This document shows positions 24,440 through 36,900 of a stretch of 64,000 nt of DNA, piece after piece. How positions within the stretch are numbered: the first letter of the stretch is position 1; each line of letters opens with the position of its first letter. The stretch is from Sipunculus nudus (Eukaryota; Annelida; Sipuncula; Golfingiida; Sipunculidae): positions 47,829,297 to 47,893,296 of the forward strand of contig CM049321.1 in NCBI GenBank assembly GCA_026874595.1, read 5' to 3'. Position numbers and translations under genes: made by a program. Under the pieces are notes generated by a model. The model had not been told where the DNA came from. It searched no databases and worked only from the letters and a program-made list of their open reading frames with translations.

Positions 24440-27400
24440 ATAATAATATACTGTTATTAAAAAGGTACGTTGTTTATTAAAGACTGTGCATAGATGATTG
24501 AATGATTTCTATAATTCTTCCATAAATATACAGTTGAAGAACCTATGTTCTAATGATTCTTTCTCAATCTTGCAGATGTTACACGTTGGCTTTTCAATCA
24601 GTTTTTACAATGAAGCCTTTCATTTTAAGGAATAATTCTATGCATACATTTGAAATGGAAATGTTGTAGCTGAATCCTGTCTATATAAATCATGGCTCGC
24701 CTGATAGCTTTGTTAAAGTCCTCCACTGTCATATGATAGTGCATTTGTCATTGTAAAAGACCTGTGGCCTCTTCATATTTTGATTTTATGAAATGATTGT
24801 ATAACAGTTTACTTTTCCATTTGTTCACATGACTTAGGTTGTTGGATGGGTAATTGTTGGTATCATTATTATCATAATTTAGACGCTTATCTATAATATT
24901 AGCATATAACATAGTTTTCCATGTCTTTGGTATCGAGTGTACAGTGGAGTAATACTCTATAATGTTTGTTTTAATATTATAATGTAAAATCAGTTGCTCC
25001 ATCGACAATACATTTCTTTGCTGTCGTGTATATCATCCAGGAAACATATTCCCGCATTATACTAGTGCGAATAAAACAAAGTCGTGTTATTTGGTAGTGA
25101 CACGTATGGATTATGCCAAATCATTTCGATTCGTACGTCTCCCACGTTTGTGGGGGACATGTTTGTTTGAATCGATTGTATGGCTTTAGAATATCTTTAT
25201 AGAACATTAGAAGTTCATTTGGCAAGGTAAATTAGCATCTACCTCGGAACAACATGAATTTATTGTTGGAGAACGAATCGATTAGTGATCCAAGAGTGGG
25301 TGCTTAGTTGCTGAGAGTACGTTTTACCCAGGAAATTTCAAAGCTATTTTTTTTTGTATTTAAATATGTGTATCAGACCACCTTCGTTAAGTTTTTTAAC
25401 CATCACACTACACTTTCCCATCTTAAAAGTAAATCTCAATCTTCATTTCCTACCCGAAAACCGACCGATGTCGCTTCTGTTTTGTCCATATTGGCTTTTA
25501 AACCTGAATAATGTTCAAATAAGTTAAAAGTATGTAATAATACTTTTGCGGAGGATATATTTTCTACGAAGCACGTGGTGTTATTTGCTAAATGTGAGAT
25601 TTTTATTTCGACACAATATTCTTATTTTTTCTGATATATATATTGCCAGTAATTCAACCGCTAGTATAAAAAATATTGGTGACAGGGACATCCCTGTCTT
25701 ACTCCCCTTTGTGCAGGAGAGAATTATGACATATATCCATTATTCTGTACACAACCATACACATCCTTGTACAGGGTTTCATCCATTAGATGAATTAATT
25801 TGGAATATTGTTAACTTCTAATGCTGATCCCAGGAAGTTTCATTACAGAGTATCAAAAGCGGTGTCAAAATCAATTGTTAATAATATATAAGCCTGTTAG
25901 TTGTGTCAGAAAGGTTTAACGTTTCTTGAATTATGCTTATGTTTTCTCTTATGTACCTGCCGGGGACGAATCCGGTTTGATTTAAGTGAGTAAGTAATTT
26001 AAGAAGGGGTTTAAGTCGATTTGATATGGTTTTAGCTATGATGTTGTAGTCTCAAGGGAGCATAGAGATTGGCCATGAGTTTTTTAATAGTTTTTTTTCT
26101 ATTTTTCTTTATAGGAATTAAGGAGATCCCGCCTCTCCTTTGTTTAATAGAGAAGAAACCCTTTTCATGCGGGTAATTAAGACACTGAATAAATGGTTCA
26201 GTCTGAAAGTCTAAAAGAACAAATAAACTTGACAGTTATAAGCCGTCCGGGCTCTTTTCCCGGTTTAAATTGTTTTAAAGCATATAAGGATTCTTGAGTT
26301 GTAATTCGGGCGGATAATTTACTTAATTCAATATCTGCAAGTTTTGATGTAGTAGACTGATTAAAAATGGCAAGGTACCATTGTTTTTGCTCTTCTTGTT
26401 TTGTAATTTATAAATATTACCAAAGTATCTATGATTCTTGTATTATTTGTCAATTATCAGTTAGGGTTTATTTTCTGTTTCCAATGCGGTTGTTGTTTTT
26501 TTTTATTTATACTGTTTCTCTTTTCTAGTTTCAGAAAATATTTGATGTTCTTTTCTCCTTGTTCATACCAACGTATCCATGGTGTGACAATGGTGCCTTT
26601 TGTTTTCAAATCGTATAAGGTATCTAGTTAAGACTTCAATTGTGTTACATGTAATTGTTATTTTTCATTGTCCGGATATTTATTAACTTTATCAGTAAAT
26701 TCTTTGGTGAGCATTTCTTCTTTTTCTGTCTTTATCTAGTCTGTCTCTTTGAATCCTGAATTGTGTATCCTCTTATCTCGCATTTTATTGCGCCCCAGAC
26801 AGTCTATTTTCCATATGGTTATATTTTTTTCTAGATTTAAAAAATCTAGAATTAATTGTTTTATGTTCTAGACATAATCTTTAAATTTTTTAAAATAGCT
26901 CATTGGTGAACTTATAATAACCCTTACCTCTCTGAGCATCTGATTTACCTTTATAAGTAATATATATAAGGCTATGATCTGAAAAAGGAGGTTTTAAATA
27001 CGATGAAAAAAATATCTGGCACAATACTATTTGTACCTAAAAAGATCTATCTCTGAAGAAATTCTTGGATTAAATTGAACTCTAGTGTATCCCTGTACTG
27101 TAGGATGTAACATCCGCCAGGCATCACAAAGAGAGTATTTCTCCATGAAAAATGATTAAAAAGTTTGCTGCCTGACTCGGTAATTCAACTCGGCCTCCTG
27201 CTTTAGCTAGTTCAAGGTTCAGGGTTTTATTCAAGTAACCTCCAAGTATAATTGTTTCATCAGAGTGCGGTTCCAGATATTCCCCGAGTCTCTCTATAAA
27301 AAGGAAGTTGGTCAGCAAGATGATCTTTAATAGTAAAGTATACATTGCACAACATTAATGGCGTATCATAAAAAAAATCTACAATTGACAGCAGACCATC

Positions 27401-28950
27401 TTATTCCTTTACGCTGTTCGATATAACATTATTTAAATCCTGTGACTACACCATCGCTACTCCCCTACTGCTCCTTGAACCATGATAAGATATAATTTCG
27501 GAACCCAATTCATGTGTCCATATATTTTCATTATTTGTGTTACTGTGAGTCTCTTGTAGGAATGTGACGGATGTTTAATTATTTTAACCAAATGAATGCT
27601 TTCCTTCTTTTGAATTTATTTTGCAGCCCTCTTATATTGAAGCTATTTATGGTGAAATTTGACATTAAGTGTAAATATGTTTTGTACAGGTATCTTGTGG
27701 TGATCATCTCCTCAAGTTGTAGGAGATGATTGAGAGAGGGTATTTAGTGGTGGAATACTGTGGCTGGCTTCATATTCGCGAGGCTGAAATTTTGCGATTT
27801 CTCGATTGTTAATGTTTCGCGAAGGTTTCATTTTCGCGATCTCACCAGAAATAATATCAAAACTTTGGTAAAGTCATACCTGTGTGTATTATAAAATGAA
27901 AATAAGTGATGAGTTTGTGATATTCTTATCATTTTCTGATGAGACGGTACACACAGCACAGTTAGTTCAGTTCAATCTAAGGAAATTTTTTTCCTATACC
28001 TGCATGGTTGTAATTTATTATAAAATTTTTCACTGTTCTAACCTATTCCCTTACAAGTATTGGCTATACTTAATAAGAAGGACATACTCAATTGGCCAAT
28101 TGTTCCCGAGGGTTTTATTTTCTCGATTATTTTCCATTCGTGAATATAGCGAATTTAAACCCTCGCGAACAAAAAGGAATCCACAGTATCAGGCTCCGCT
28201 ATTTGTCAAGAATATAATTGTCAGACTTGGCCTGAGTGTGGCTTAACAGTAATGTTTATTGAAGATAGAAACTTTATAGTTGGAATATTATCAACTGCTT
28301 GGAGTAGATGTGGAGAACTCGGATGTTGCTGCACTTGCCTACTGCCGGGGAGGGTTCGCTCGTAGCTCGACCGCCCAAGAGTTAGGGATTCGGGGATTTG
28401 TGAAAAAGGCCACCTTCGTTTCATGGTCTCGTATGGTAATATTTCCCTCTGTTGTCCAGCAATCTGAGGTCAGTCGCCGTTTCAGTAACCTCGCTTTCTT
28501 TAACATTTGTTTGCGGGTCTGAGTTAAGACTTAACTTATGAAGGTATTTCTCGTTTCAGTGCCATCAAGCTTGAGTTTCATGCGTGCTCATAACATTGTG
28601 GATCGTGCACGGTAGGAGACAAATTTAACAAGGATGGGCCTGGGGTTTTCATTACCCTGTGGTTTCCCTACACGGTGTGATCTATCAAGGTCATTATTGT
28701 CAATATAAATGTTCAGGAATGTTTGAGCCAGGTGTGTAACCTTTTTGTCTGTATTTTCATTTTTTCCTTTCTGGCCAATGGTTTATTTTTCGAAATGAGG
28801 TTCCTCCAGAATATTGTTGCCGATGTCTAATCTGATTTTGGAGTGACTCGATTGTTTTACTCAAAGGGGTGAACTGGTCTTCTAGTACACTGACAAGATC
28901 TTCGAGCATTCAAGCAATTTAGCACAGGGTCCGTTCCAAGAGCCTCGGTT
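24440..28950 (-). mobile_element. Old L1/Tx1-like LINE, heavily mutated
   Basis: Translating the minus strand by eye and allowing frameshifts gives, 3' to 5': a CNICK...LEHRFF finger (about 24550-24600); WHNPYV and GICFLDDI (about 25010-25140); RT blocks GVRQGCP (about 25700) and ISNRLKPLLK...NQTGFVPGRYI (about 25960-26080); endonuclease blocks DETIILGG (about 27250), VTFLQETHS (about 27550) and NSFNIRGLQNK (about 27610-27650); and an ORF1 piece DLDRSHRVGKPQ...RPILVKFVSY (about 28600-28700). The order matches one LINE. Both catalytic aspartates of the YADD-type box are asparagines (LANNTT, 25580-25588). Dead and old; later invaded by a MITE and flanked by CR1-like copies. Confidence 0.75.
27758..28186. 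mobile_element. 429-bp Tc1/mariner-type MITE
   Basis: Flanked by TA on both sides (27756-27757 and 28187-28188). Imperfect ~40-bp terminal inverted repeats begin CTGTGG and share TTCGCGAGG at the same offset. Interior words TTCGCGA/TTTCGCGA recur near both ends. No coding capacity. Inserted between the ORF1 and endonuclease remnants of the L1/Tx1-like LINE. Confidence 0.75.
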
Positions 28951-29192
28951 AGGTTATGAGTAAATTTTTGGGATTCAAGATGGTGGCCCTCGATATCTGA
29001 TGAAATTATTCATTGAGAATGTGGGTGCGGGTCCAGAATTTCAACGCTGTCATTTGTGTTTCGTTCTTTGGTGTTTGGATGGGTGTTTGATGAGCTGTCA
29101 CCCAAGAACCTTTTGATACTTTTCTTTGGAATGGCACCAGATGTTTTTGTTTGGGACGTACTCGTGCAACCTTTGCCGTCATTATGTCACCT

Positions 29193-32100
29193 ATTGAATG
29201 AATATGAATATATTTTTTATTCTGGTTTAAAGGCATCCGGCCCATAGAACCAATAAAAGTACAACTGATATTGTTTATATATATTTAAACGTTAAAGTAA
29301 CAATATAGTAAATACAAAAATAAATAAATTAAAATAAATAAAGATTATTGCATGCATTTGGTTATACGGAATAGTAGATAACAATGAGATTTAGTGTATT
29401 TTTAAAAATAAATAACAATTATAATAATAATGTTAACAATAAAAAAAGAGTGTTGGAATGATACCATAATACACTCCAAATACCCCTAATGCAAGCAGTA
29501 CACAAAGAAAGTGCAAAGCATATAAAATACATAAAAACAATTAATACAATGCACATAACCCAACTGTAATAAGAAAAGAAAAAAAGATAATAAAAATGAT
29601 CCTATGATACTATATTACACTTGAAAGAACCCAATACAAGTAGTACAAATGACAGTGCAAATTAATACAAAATACATAATACAAATTTAAAAGGGAAAAA
29701 GGAGAAAAAAAAGAAAAAAACATACAAATAAAGAGAACTAAAGCAATTGCATCACAATATTATTTACAAGATCCTTAAACAAAAATTGAAAATTAAAAAA
29801 AAATTAATAACACAGAATATGTAACAGCAATTTACACACAATGGACAAACATGCTTAAAACTAAGTTTATATTCATAAAGAACTGTACGTATGAGAATAA
29901 TAATTAAGTATATAATTATTTCTTATTTGCAGATGAAAAATACATTTTAGAGCAAACATATCATGATACAAATTAAACATTTATAATATAATATAATATA
30001 ATATAATATGTTCATCTGTTTTGAAAATATTCATCTGTGACTTACTGGACATACAAACATTTTGCATCCGTTATTTATATTCATGTATTAGCAACCATTT
30101 TACAGGAACATTAACAATGATAGATGTATTATCTTAAAGTAAAGGTTCTACTCCTTTAACACAAAAGTTCCCTTGCAGATTGGCATGCTACAATATTTCA
30201 TGTTTTATTACACTAACTGAGCCGGGTGCAAGTTTATTTTCATTTATGCACACGAGTAAGCATAAAGTTTCAGAAATAAATATATAAATAAAGGCAGTAT
30301 AACTTTAACATATTGGGTATGTTATAAGTCCCTTTAATAAATTTCTTGGTCTATATAGATTTTTCTTTTCTCAGTTGCCCAATAAACATATGAAGCCAGA
30401 CTGTTTATAACTTGTTTGTTACTGCTGGACATCAGCCATGTAAAGTTATCCATACCAGCTCCTGTTGTTTCATTTTTTTATATATTTTCTCCTGATAGTA
30501 TTGTATAATCCGCTTTCCATAATAAAATATTTATTAAAATGATATAACGATAACACCTTTATTGAAAAAATATATGTGCATAACCGGTTTTCTCTTGGTA
30601 TATTAATGTCTTCTCACAAATTCCACTTCTAATTCATGTACTGAACATCTGTCCCTAGCCAGGTAAAGTATATTCCTTTTTTTGGGGTATACATGTTAAG
30701 TATTTTCCAGTACTGAGTTAAAATGCTCATATGTTTTAAGGCTCGTGTTATTAGCTATTCGCTGGTGCAATTCCTGTATACCAACGTCCCTTATTCTTTG
30801 AATTCTCGAATACATTTATTACAATCGCCTACATCCTAAAAAATCCACACATACCCAAATTCATATCTGTAAATAATTCCTTTTACCTAAGTCGCCCAGT
30901 AAATCTTCAAAATGAGTTCATTTGATACATGCAATAATATGCTTGTTTTGGTAAACGTTTGTTTTGCATATGTAATATTTTCACCCAGAAAACCTGCCAT
31001 ATTCACCTAACACAACCGGGTTAGGAGCCGCTGAATTACAAAATTTATTTTGTACCCCCTCTATTTCCTCACAGTCATTCCATCCCCATATTTCACTGCC
31101 ATATAACAGTACTGACCTCACCATCAAATTTAACATATAAAACAGTTGTTGCGGAGTAACATATTTGCATTTCAGCCAGTATCTTTTTATTATCCCAGCT
31201 GCTTTCTGTGCCTGATTTACCTGGTATTTTTGAGATACTGTCCATTTTCCAAAACTTGTGTATATTGTCCCAAGGTTTTTATAATGACTTGTCACCTGGA
31301 TGTCATTTCCCATAAATTTCCACCTTTTATTATTTTTAACCCTGTAATCATTCCTAAAGACCATGGCTTTTGTTTTACTCAGATTTACTTTCATACCATA
31401 ATTCAGACAGAATTTTTCTAGAATTTTCTTTATGCTTTTGTAACTCAACAACCGTATCGCCAAACAGCACTATATCATCTGCATACATTAAAAAGACAGA
31501 TTTGGCATTCCTTGTGATAAGAATATCCCCCTATTATTAAATTGTTTAACTTCCACGTGCCTCTCCTGATATTTTTCATTGTGCGCCACATTTCATTGTT
31601 GGTATGACAAGATATAAATTGTCCTGTTGTTTTCTTTTCATACAGTTCATTTTTTTATTTACAGGTTTCTATTAAAGAGTCCCTTCTTTCTTTTATAGTC
31701 AATAAAATCATTTTTGCTATCAGTCAATTTAGAATTATTAAAAGCTTTATATTTTGCTAGTCTTGCTGACTCGCATGCCACTTTCCACCATCTTCGTTGT
31801 TTGATACACTTCCTTTTAGTGTTGGACTTCTATATAAATGTATTTTCTGCAAAGTGCTGCATCATTTTTGCTGATATTTCAGCAGCCTTATTAGGATCAT
31901 TGTTAACAATACCGTAAAAACACTAAACATTTCTTTAACTGTGTTATCTTTATCCCAACAGTAATGATTAGATTTTCTGTTTCTATACCGTACCCATATA
32001 ATTTCTTCCTTTTCATCCAAATTGATAAATGAATTTGTATTTGTTGTAATTACCATTTCTGCTGCCACTGGAAAATGATCTAACATATTCATATTTAAAA

Positions 32101-33172
32101 TTGTGTGTTTATAAATTTAGAGTATAACCTGGAACTAACAATTATATAATCAATTTGGCTCTTGGCTATAGATGAACAATATGTGTATTCACCTTGCATA
32201 TCTGGATTGATACGACCATTTAAAATTCTCAAGTTGAGCACTTTGCATAACTCCTGCAGTGATTTGCCAAATAATTGACTGTTTGATCCTTACCATTTCT
32301 CTTAATTTAAAATTATTTAGGTATTCAGATATTCCTAAATATTTAATATCATCATCTCTCAGATAGTCTTGCAAATATCCAATTCTGGCGTTAAATTCCC
32401 CCATCATTATCATTTCCAAATTTTCATATTTACATAACAATTCAGATATAATATATTCTAGTCTCATCAAAAACGCTGTATACAGCTCAATGTTCAGGTG
32501 CAATATATACAGACAATAATAAAACATCTTTCAACAGCCCCAGTCGATCCCCTTTTAAAATAAATATTAACATATCTGTATACCTGGTTATGACAGTCTT
32601 AATATAATCTTTGTACTAGTTTTTCACATAAACCATTTTACCCCCACTTTTTATATTTATACACCTCACTGCGGAATAGCCGGTATACCCATAGAATGAG
32701 CTCCTAAATTCTTGTGAATTTTCTGCCCATGTTTCAACAACTGTGATCACATCATTATTTAAAATAAGATGCCTCAATTCATTTTGCCATATATGTTATC
32801 TGAGACCATTTGCATTCCAGGTAAGTAACCTGAAAGGTATCTTATCAACATGATTACTTACTGCTGTAGAACCTCTCTTAACTAATGTATTAGTCAAAAA
32901 CTCACCACGTTTTGTTGATTCTATGTTAGTAGATTGGCCGCCAGCTCTGGGTCCCCTGTTTAATGTTTTAGTAAGAGTGCAAGACTGTGCGCTGTGCAGA
33001 AAGGTCAGTGAATAACCTGAACACATGAGACAGAAACATAATTACTATCACCATCATTATAAAGATGTAATTAATTGTCAGCATCAGTAATACCATTACC
33101 ATTATTCACTGCTAATTTCAAACTAATAACAGTATTACAAAGATTTGAAACATTTTGGTTATTGTTATTAGC
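29193..33172 (-). mobile_element. CR1-like LINE fragment (copy D), internally deleted
   Basis: Same family as 18190-24430. It keeps the 3' UTR and its ATTCAT-type terminus (about 29193), the finger and thumb region, a polymerase-box segment (YADD, about 31470-31490), then a deletion junction near 31550-31554 that removes about 850 bp of the RT core, and endonuclease pieces up to 33172. Frames at 30981-31463, 32189-32527 and 32796-33026 are fragments. Junctions match copy C at 2918-7645. Confidence 0.85.
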
Positions 33173-33910
33173 ACATAGAAGATATTATGCATAGTGTGTT
33201 ACAAACCGTGCAGTTAAAATAAGCAACTGTAATCATTTATTTTCGTCCAGATGAGAAACGCAGCAAACATGTTAACAGTAAAGCTAACGTATAATTATGT
33301 CACACGCACACTACATATATGACAAAACAGACCAATTTTAAGGAAAATGTACAAATTTTCCTGCGGTGATAATTACACAGACAGATCATTATCAATAATA
33401 TTCGCAATTACACGAGGTTATTACATCAATTGAAATGACAACGCTCTTCCTTGTTTGTGCAATGATTTACATTAATTTATTATCTTGTAACATAATACGT
33501 ACCACTTTAACCTTACATGTCACGAAATGTCACCAGTATTTGTGACGGAAATAGCCATAGCAGAGATATCTAACTAGTCATAATGTTAACAAATGTATGC
33601 AGACATTATATTATAATTTCTTCTATCTTGACCTTCAACCACGTAAAATGGATCCAGTAAAAAGAGTATCCATATGTTTTATCACATTCTGATTATTATC
33701 TTGGAATATGCTTTGGAGAAAATAATTTAATAGCAACGGTAATGCTAGTATCTGTCATTACAAATTACTAATGTTGTTTGGTGCATGTATTTATAAATTA
33801 AATTTCGTTTACAAGGAAGTATCTATTTTGCACGGGAAACTTCCGTCTCTCGTTCATTTATCTCATATGCATGCTTGAAAAAGAGTCAGTTTCAGGCTTT
33901 ATGTGGAGTG
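33173..33910 (+). other. Duplicated 5' flank of CTLD copy 4
   Basis: No gene. Close match to 7646-8376 over its whole length; any promoter of the receptor should lie here, but I could not pick out a convincing TATA or initiator. Confidence 0.6.
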
Positions 33911-36900
33911 ATGCATCATGTGTTGTGGTTCACTGTGTTACTCGATGTGTTGTTGTCTTGTTTTGCAAAAAGCGGTATCATTTATTTCAATACCCTTATC
34001 ATTATGCTTGTAAGTTTTAAGACCATAGTGCCGTAGAGACACGTAATATACAAATCGGACATTGTCAGTATATGTTTCAGATGCCATTGCTTACGAGGCA
34101 AGAAACTTCACTATGGCTGAAGAAACATGTAGACTGGTGAACAAAACATTACCCCATGGACATCACATGAACTTCCCATTAGAAGAGAAAAAGTACTGGC
34201 TTTCGTTTAGAAAGAAGAGTTTCAATTGGACATTTATTGATCAAGATTCAGGTAAAGTTGTTTTAAAATTATTATAATGTCTTCCAAATGCTTGTCTTTG
34301 TAAAATGAACAATAGGAACTTATATCTTCTAAACTCATATTTGATGTTGAGGCGAACATGATCGTCAGTTAGTAACAGTAGTAGGTAAACAGAGAATTTA
34401 ATTATGCATTTTCTTAAGTTTAATGCACATATTGATATCAGGGTATGCAAGATCTAGATCCATAGGTTAACCGTAAAGCTCTGAATATAAACAATATAAA
34501 ATAGTTAGCATCATATGAGAAGTAAAATTAAGGGACTCTTTCCGTATGCCTGGATTCTTCAGATTTTGTAAGATGTCTAAGCAACAATTGTTTAAGTCTA
34601 ATCAGGAATATTCACCACACCATTTGGCAATGAGTATTATAATCATTTCTTGTCTGTTTTCTCAGGTAAAACTATAATTAGGATTTTAGTTACTGGGCCT
34701 GCCAAATAAAGTACTGCAGCTATAAGCAATTCTTCTTAAAATATATAAATAATTGATTCATGTTATTTCACTTAATCCTTAAATGAGAATTTGAAGCAAT
34801 ACAACTGACTGTCAGTTTAAATGACTGTTCGACAAAGTCATATTTATTTATTCTTTCAGGCGTCGTGCCGATCACCAAAGCTGAAGGTGACTGTGCATAC
34901 ATCCTTTACAGTCATATATATTCGACCTCTTGTTATCAGGAACTAGAATATGCTTGTATGTCCAAAGGTTGGTTGTTGCAGCAGAAGTAATTTTAACAGT
35001 AAACCGCTTATTTCGTACACAAACATAACCAGTACTATTCTTAGACATTAAATGAAACCGCCAGACGTTCTACCGCTTCGCTAATATAGCAAGCTTCACT
35101 AGCGAGGCCAGTAGGAAAGTTTTTGTGTGTCCGGTTACATTCATCCCATCTCTGAGGACGTTCTGTCCCCCAGAACGTGGGATCGACCTGGGGGTCACAC
35201 ACGTGAACTGGGTGGGGCCTCATGCCACGACACCAACTCCCCAGATCCCACCGCTGCCACCATTAGTAACGGGTGAAAATAGAAACCAGGTCCGAATGTG
35301 GGTTTGAACCTGTAACCTGTGACACACAAGTCAGACGATCTACCGCCTAGCTAATAAAGCAAGCTTTACTAGCGAGGCCAGTAGGAACGCTTTTGTGTGT
35401 CCGGTTACATTTATATTCGAGGAAATATTATTATGATGTAGTTCACCGCGGGCAATGATGTATAAATCATGCTTTTTGATGGAACACACATGCTGTGACA
35501 CGTTTTCACATTTTTTGGGATCCAGGATCCTGTATTCCTTGTCACGGAGGAACATGCAGTCAGACAACTGATGCCTGTGTACGTTTTATATTAGAGAAGG
35601 TCAATTGGTACAGAGCTTACCATTTGTGTAAAATCTTAGGTTGGGACATGTTAATCCCTAACGTAACATCTTTGAGATCCCAAATGCACGGACACTCATA
35701 TTGGATAGGTCTCCGAAAGTCCGCATGGTTTCACGATGGTCAGCCAGGTAATTATCTTATATTTTATTTGCCGTGAAGATATAATTTACTATCCTATATG
35801 TCTTTCCAGATTAGAATTTAACCTTTTATCTGTATTAAATACATCTCCCTGAAATAAAATTTAATAAAATCTTCATATTTTTTCCATACTCATTTAATAT
35901 TTAAATTTGATTTAATCTGTTTTTGTTTGGGATACTGTGCATAAGTGTCTTCATAATGTTTAAATTTTTAAAAAAATATTTACAAAATCTTCTTATTTGA
36001 AAAATAAAGTTGTTTGTATAGATTTTGTTTGTCGAGTTTCACAGCGAATAGCAGTATAAGAATGTTACGGTTCTACTGCAGTGAGAAATTTTGAAGAATC
36101 AAAATGGGTATCAGCAGGGAAAGGATACGAAAACAGCAGCGCCACCTGTGCTGTAACTAATAAAACATTTTGGGAACCCGTTCCATGTGATTCTTTCTAC
36201 GAAACAATTTGTATCGGCAGTGGTGAATATCATTTATTTTATGGAAAAACCTCTTAATTATGATCTATATTACTAAAACTAATAAATTATTTTCTTTTTT
36301 TTAACCTAACAAAATATAATAATTTTAATCGGCTTGCCTCAAATTAGCTGGCGTAAAAAAGGTAGCAGTTTTGAAGTAACATTCAAAAGGGTAAATCTAC
36401 GGGCTGCGGGTTGGTCGCATTTTGGAGTGGCTTTATTGAAATTTGAACTTTACATCGGAAACGACCACTTTCATCATGATAAACTCTCTTCTTAAAAGGC
36501 AGGGGAAGGGAATCTGTCTCTCTTTATAAATAAAAGTGTGCCAGTGAGTGTCTGTTAGAGAACCATAATAAATTAACCAAAACAACCAAATAGTAGAACC
36601 GCACTATTATGGAAACTTTGGGTACAAGGCAAACAGGTCTTTTTGGGAATGTTCCTATTTGTAACAGTCTTACCTTGAACATTCCTAGCTTGGAACATGA
36701 AACGCCTTGAAGTTTGTGTCAACAAAAGGTTTTGCGTGATGAGCAGTCAGGGTTATGAATGTGTATGGTGCGTGGTTACAATAAACTTGAACAATGCCAA
36801 ATGAGGTATGAGCACATTTAGAATTAACCAGCACATAAATTGGACCTGTCAGAAAAGACCAATATGTTATGAAGATAAATAGTGAGCTGAAATCCCGCAT

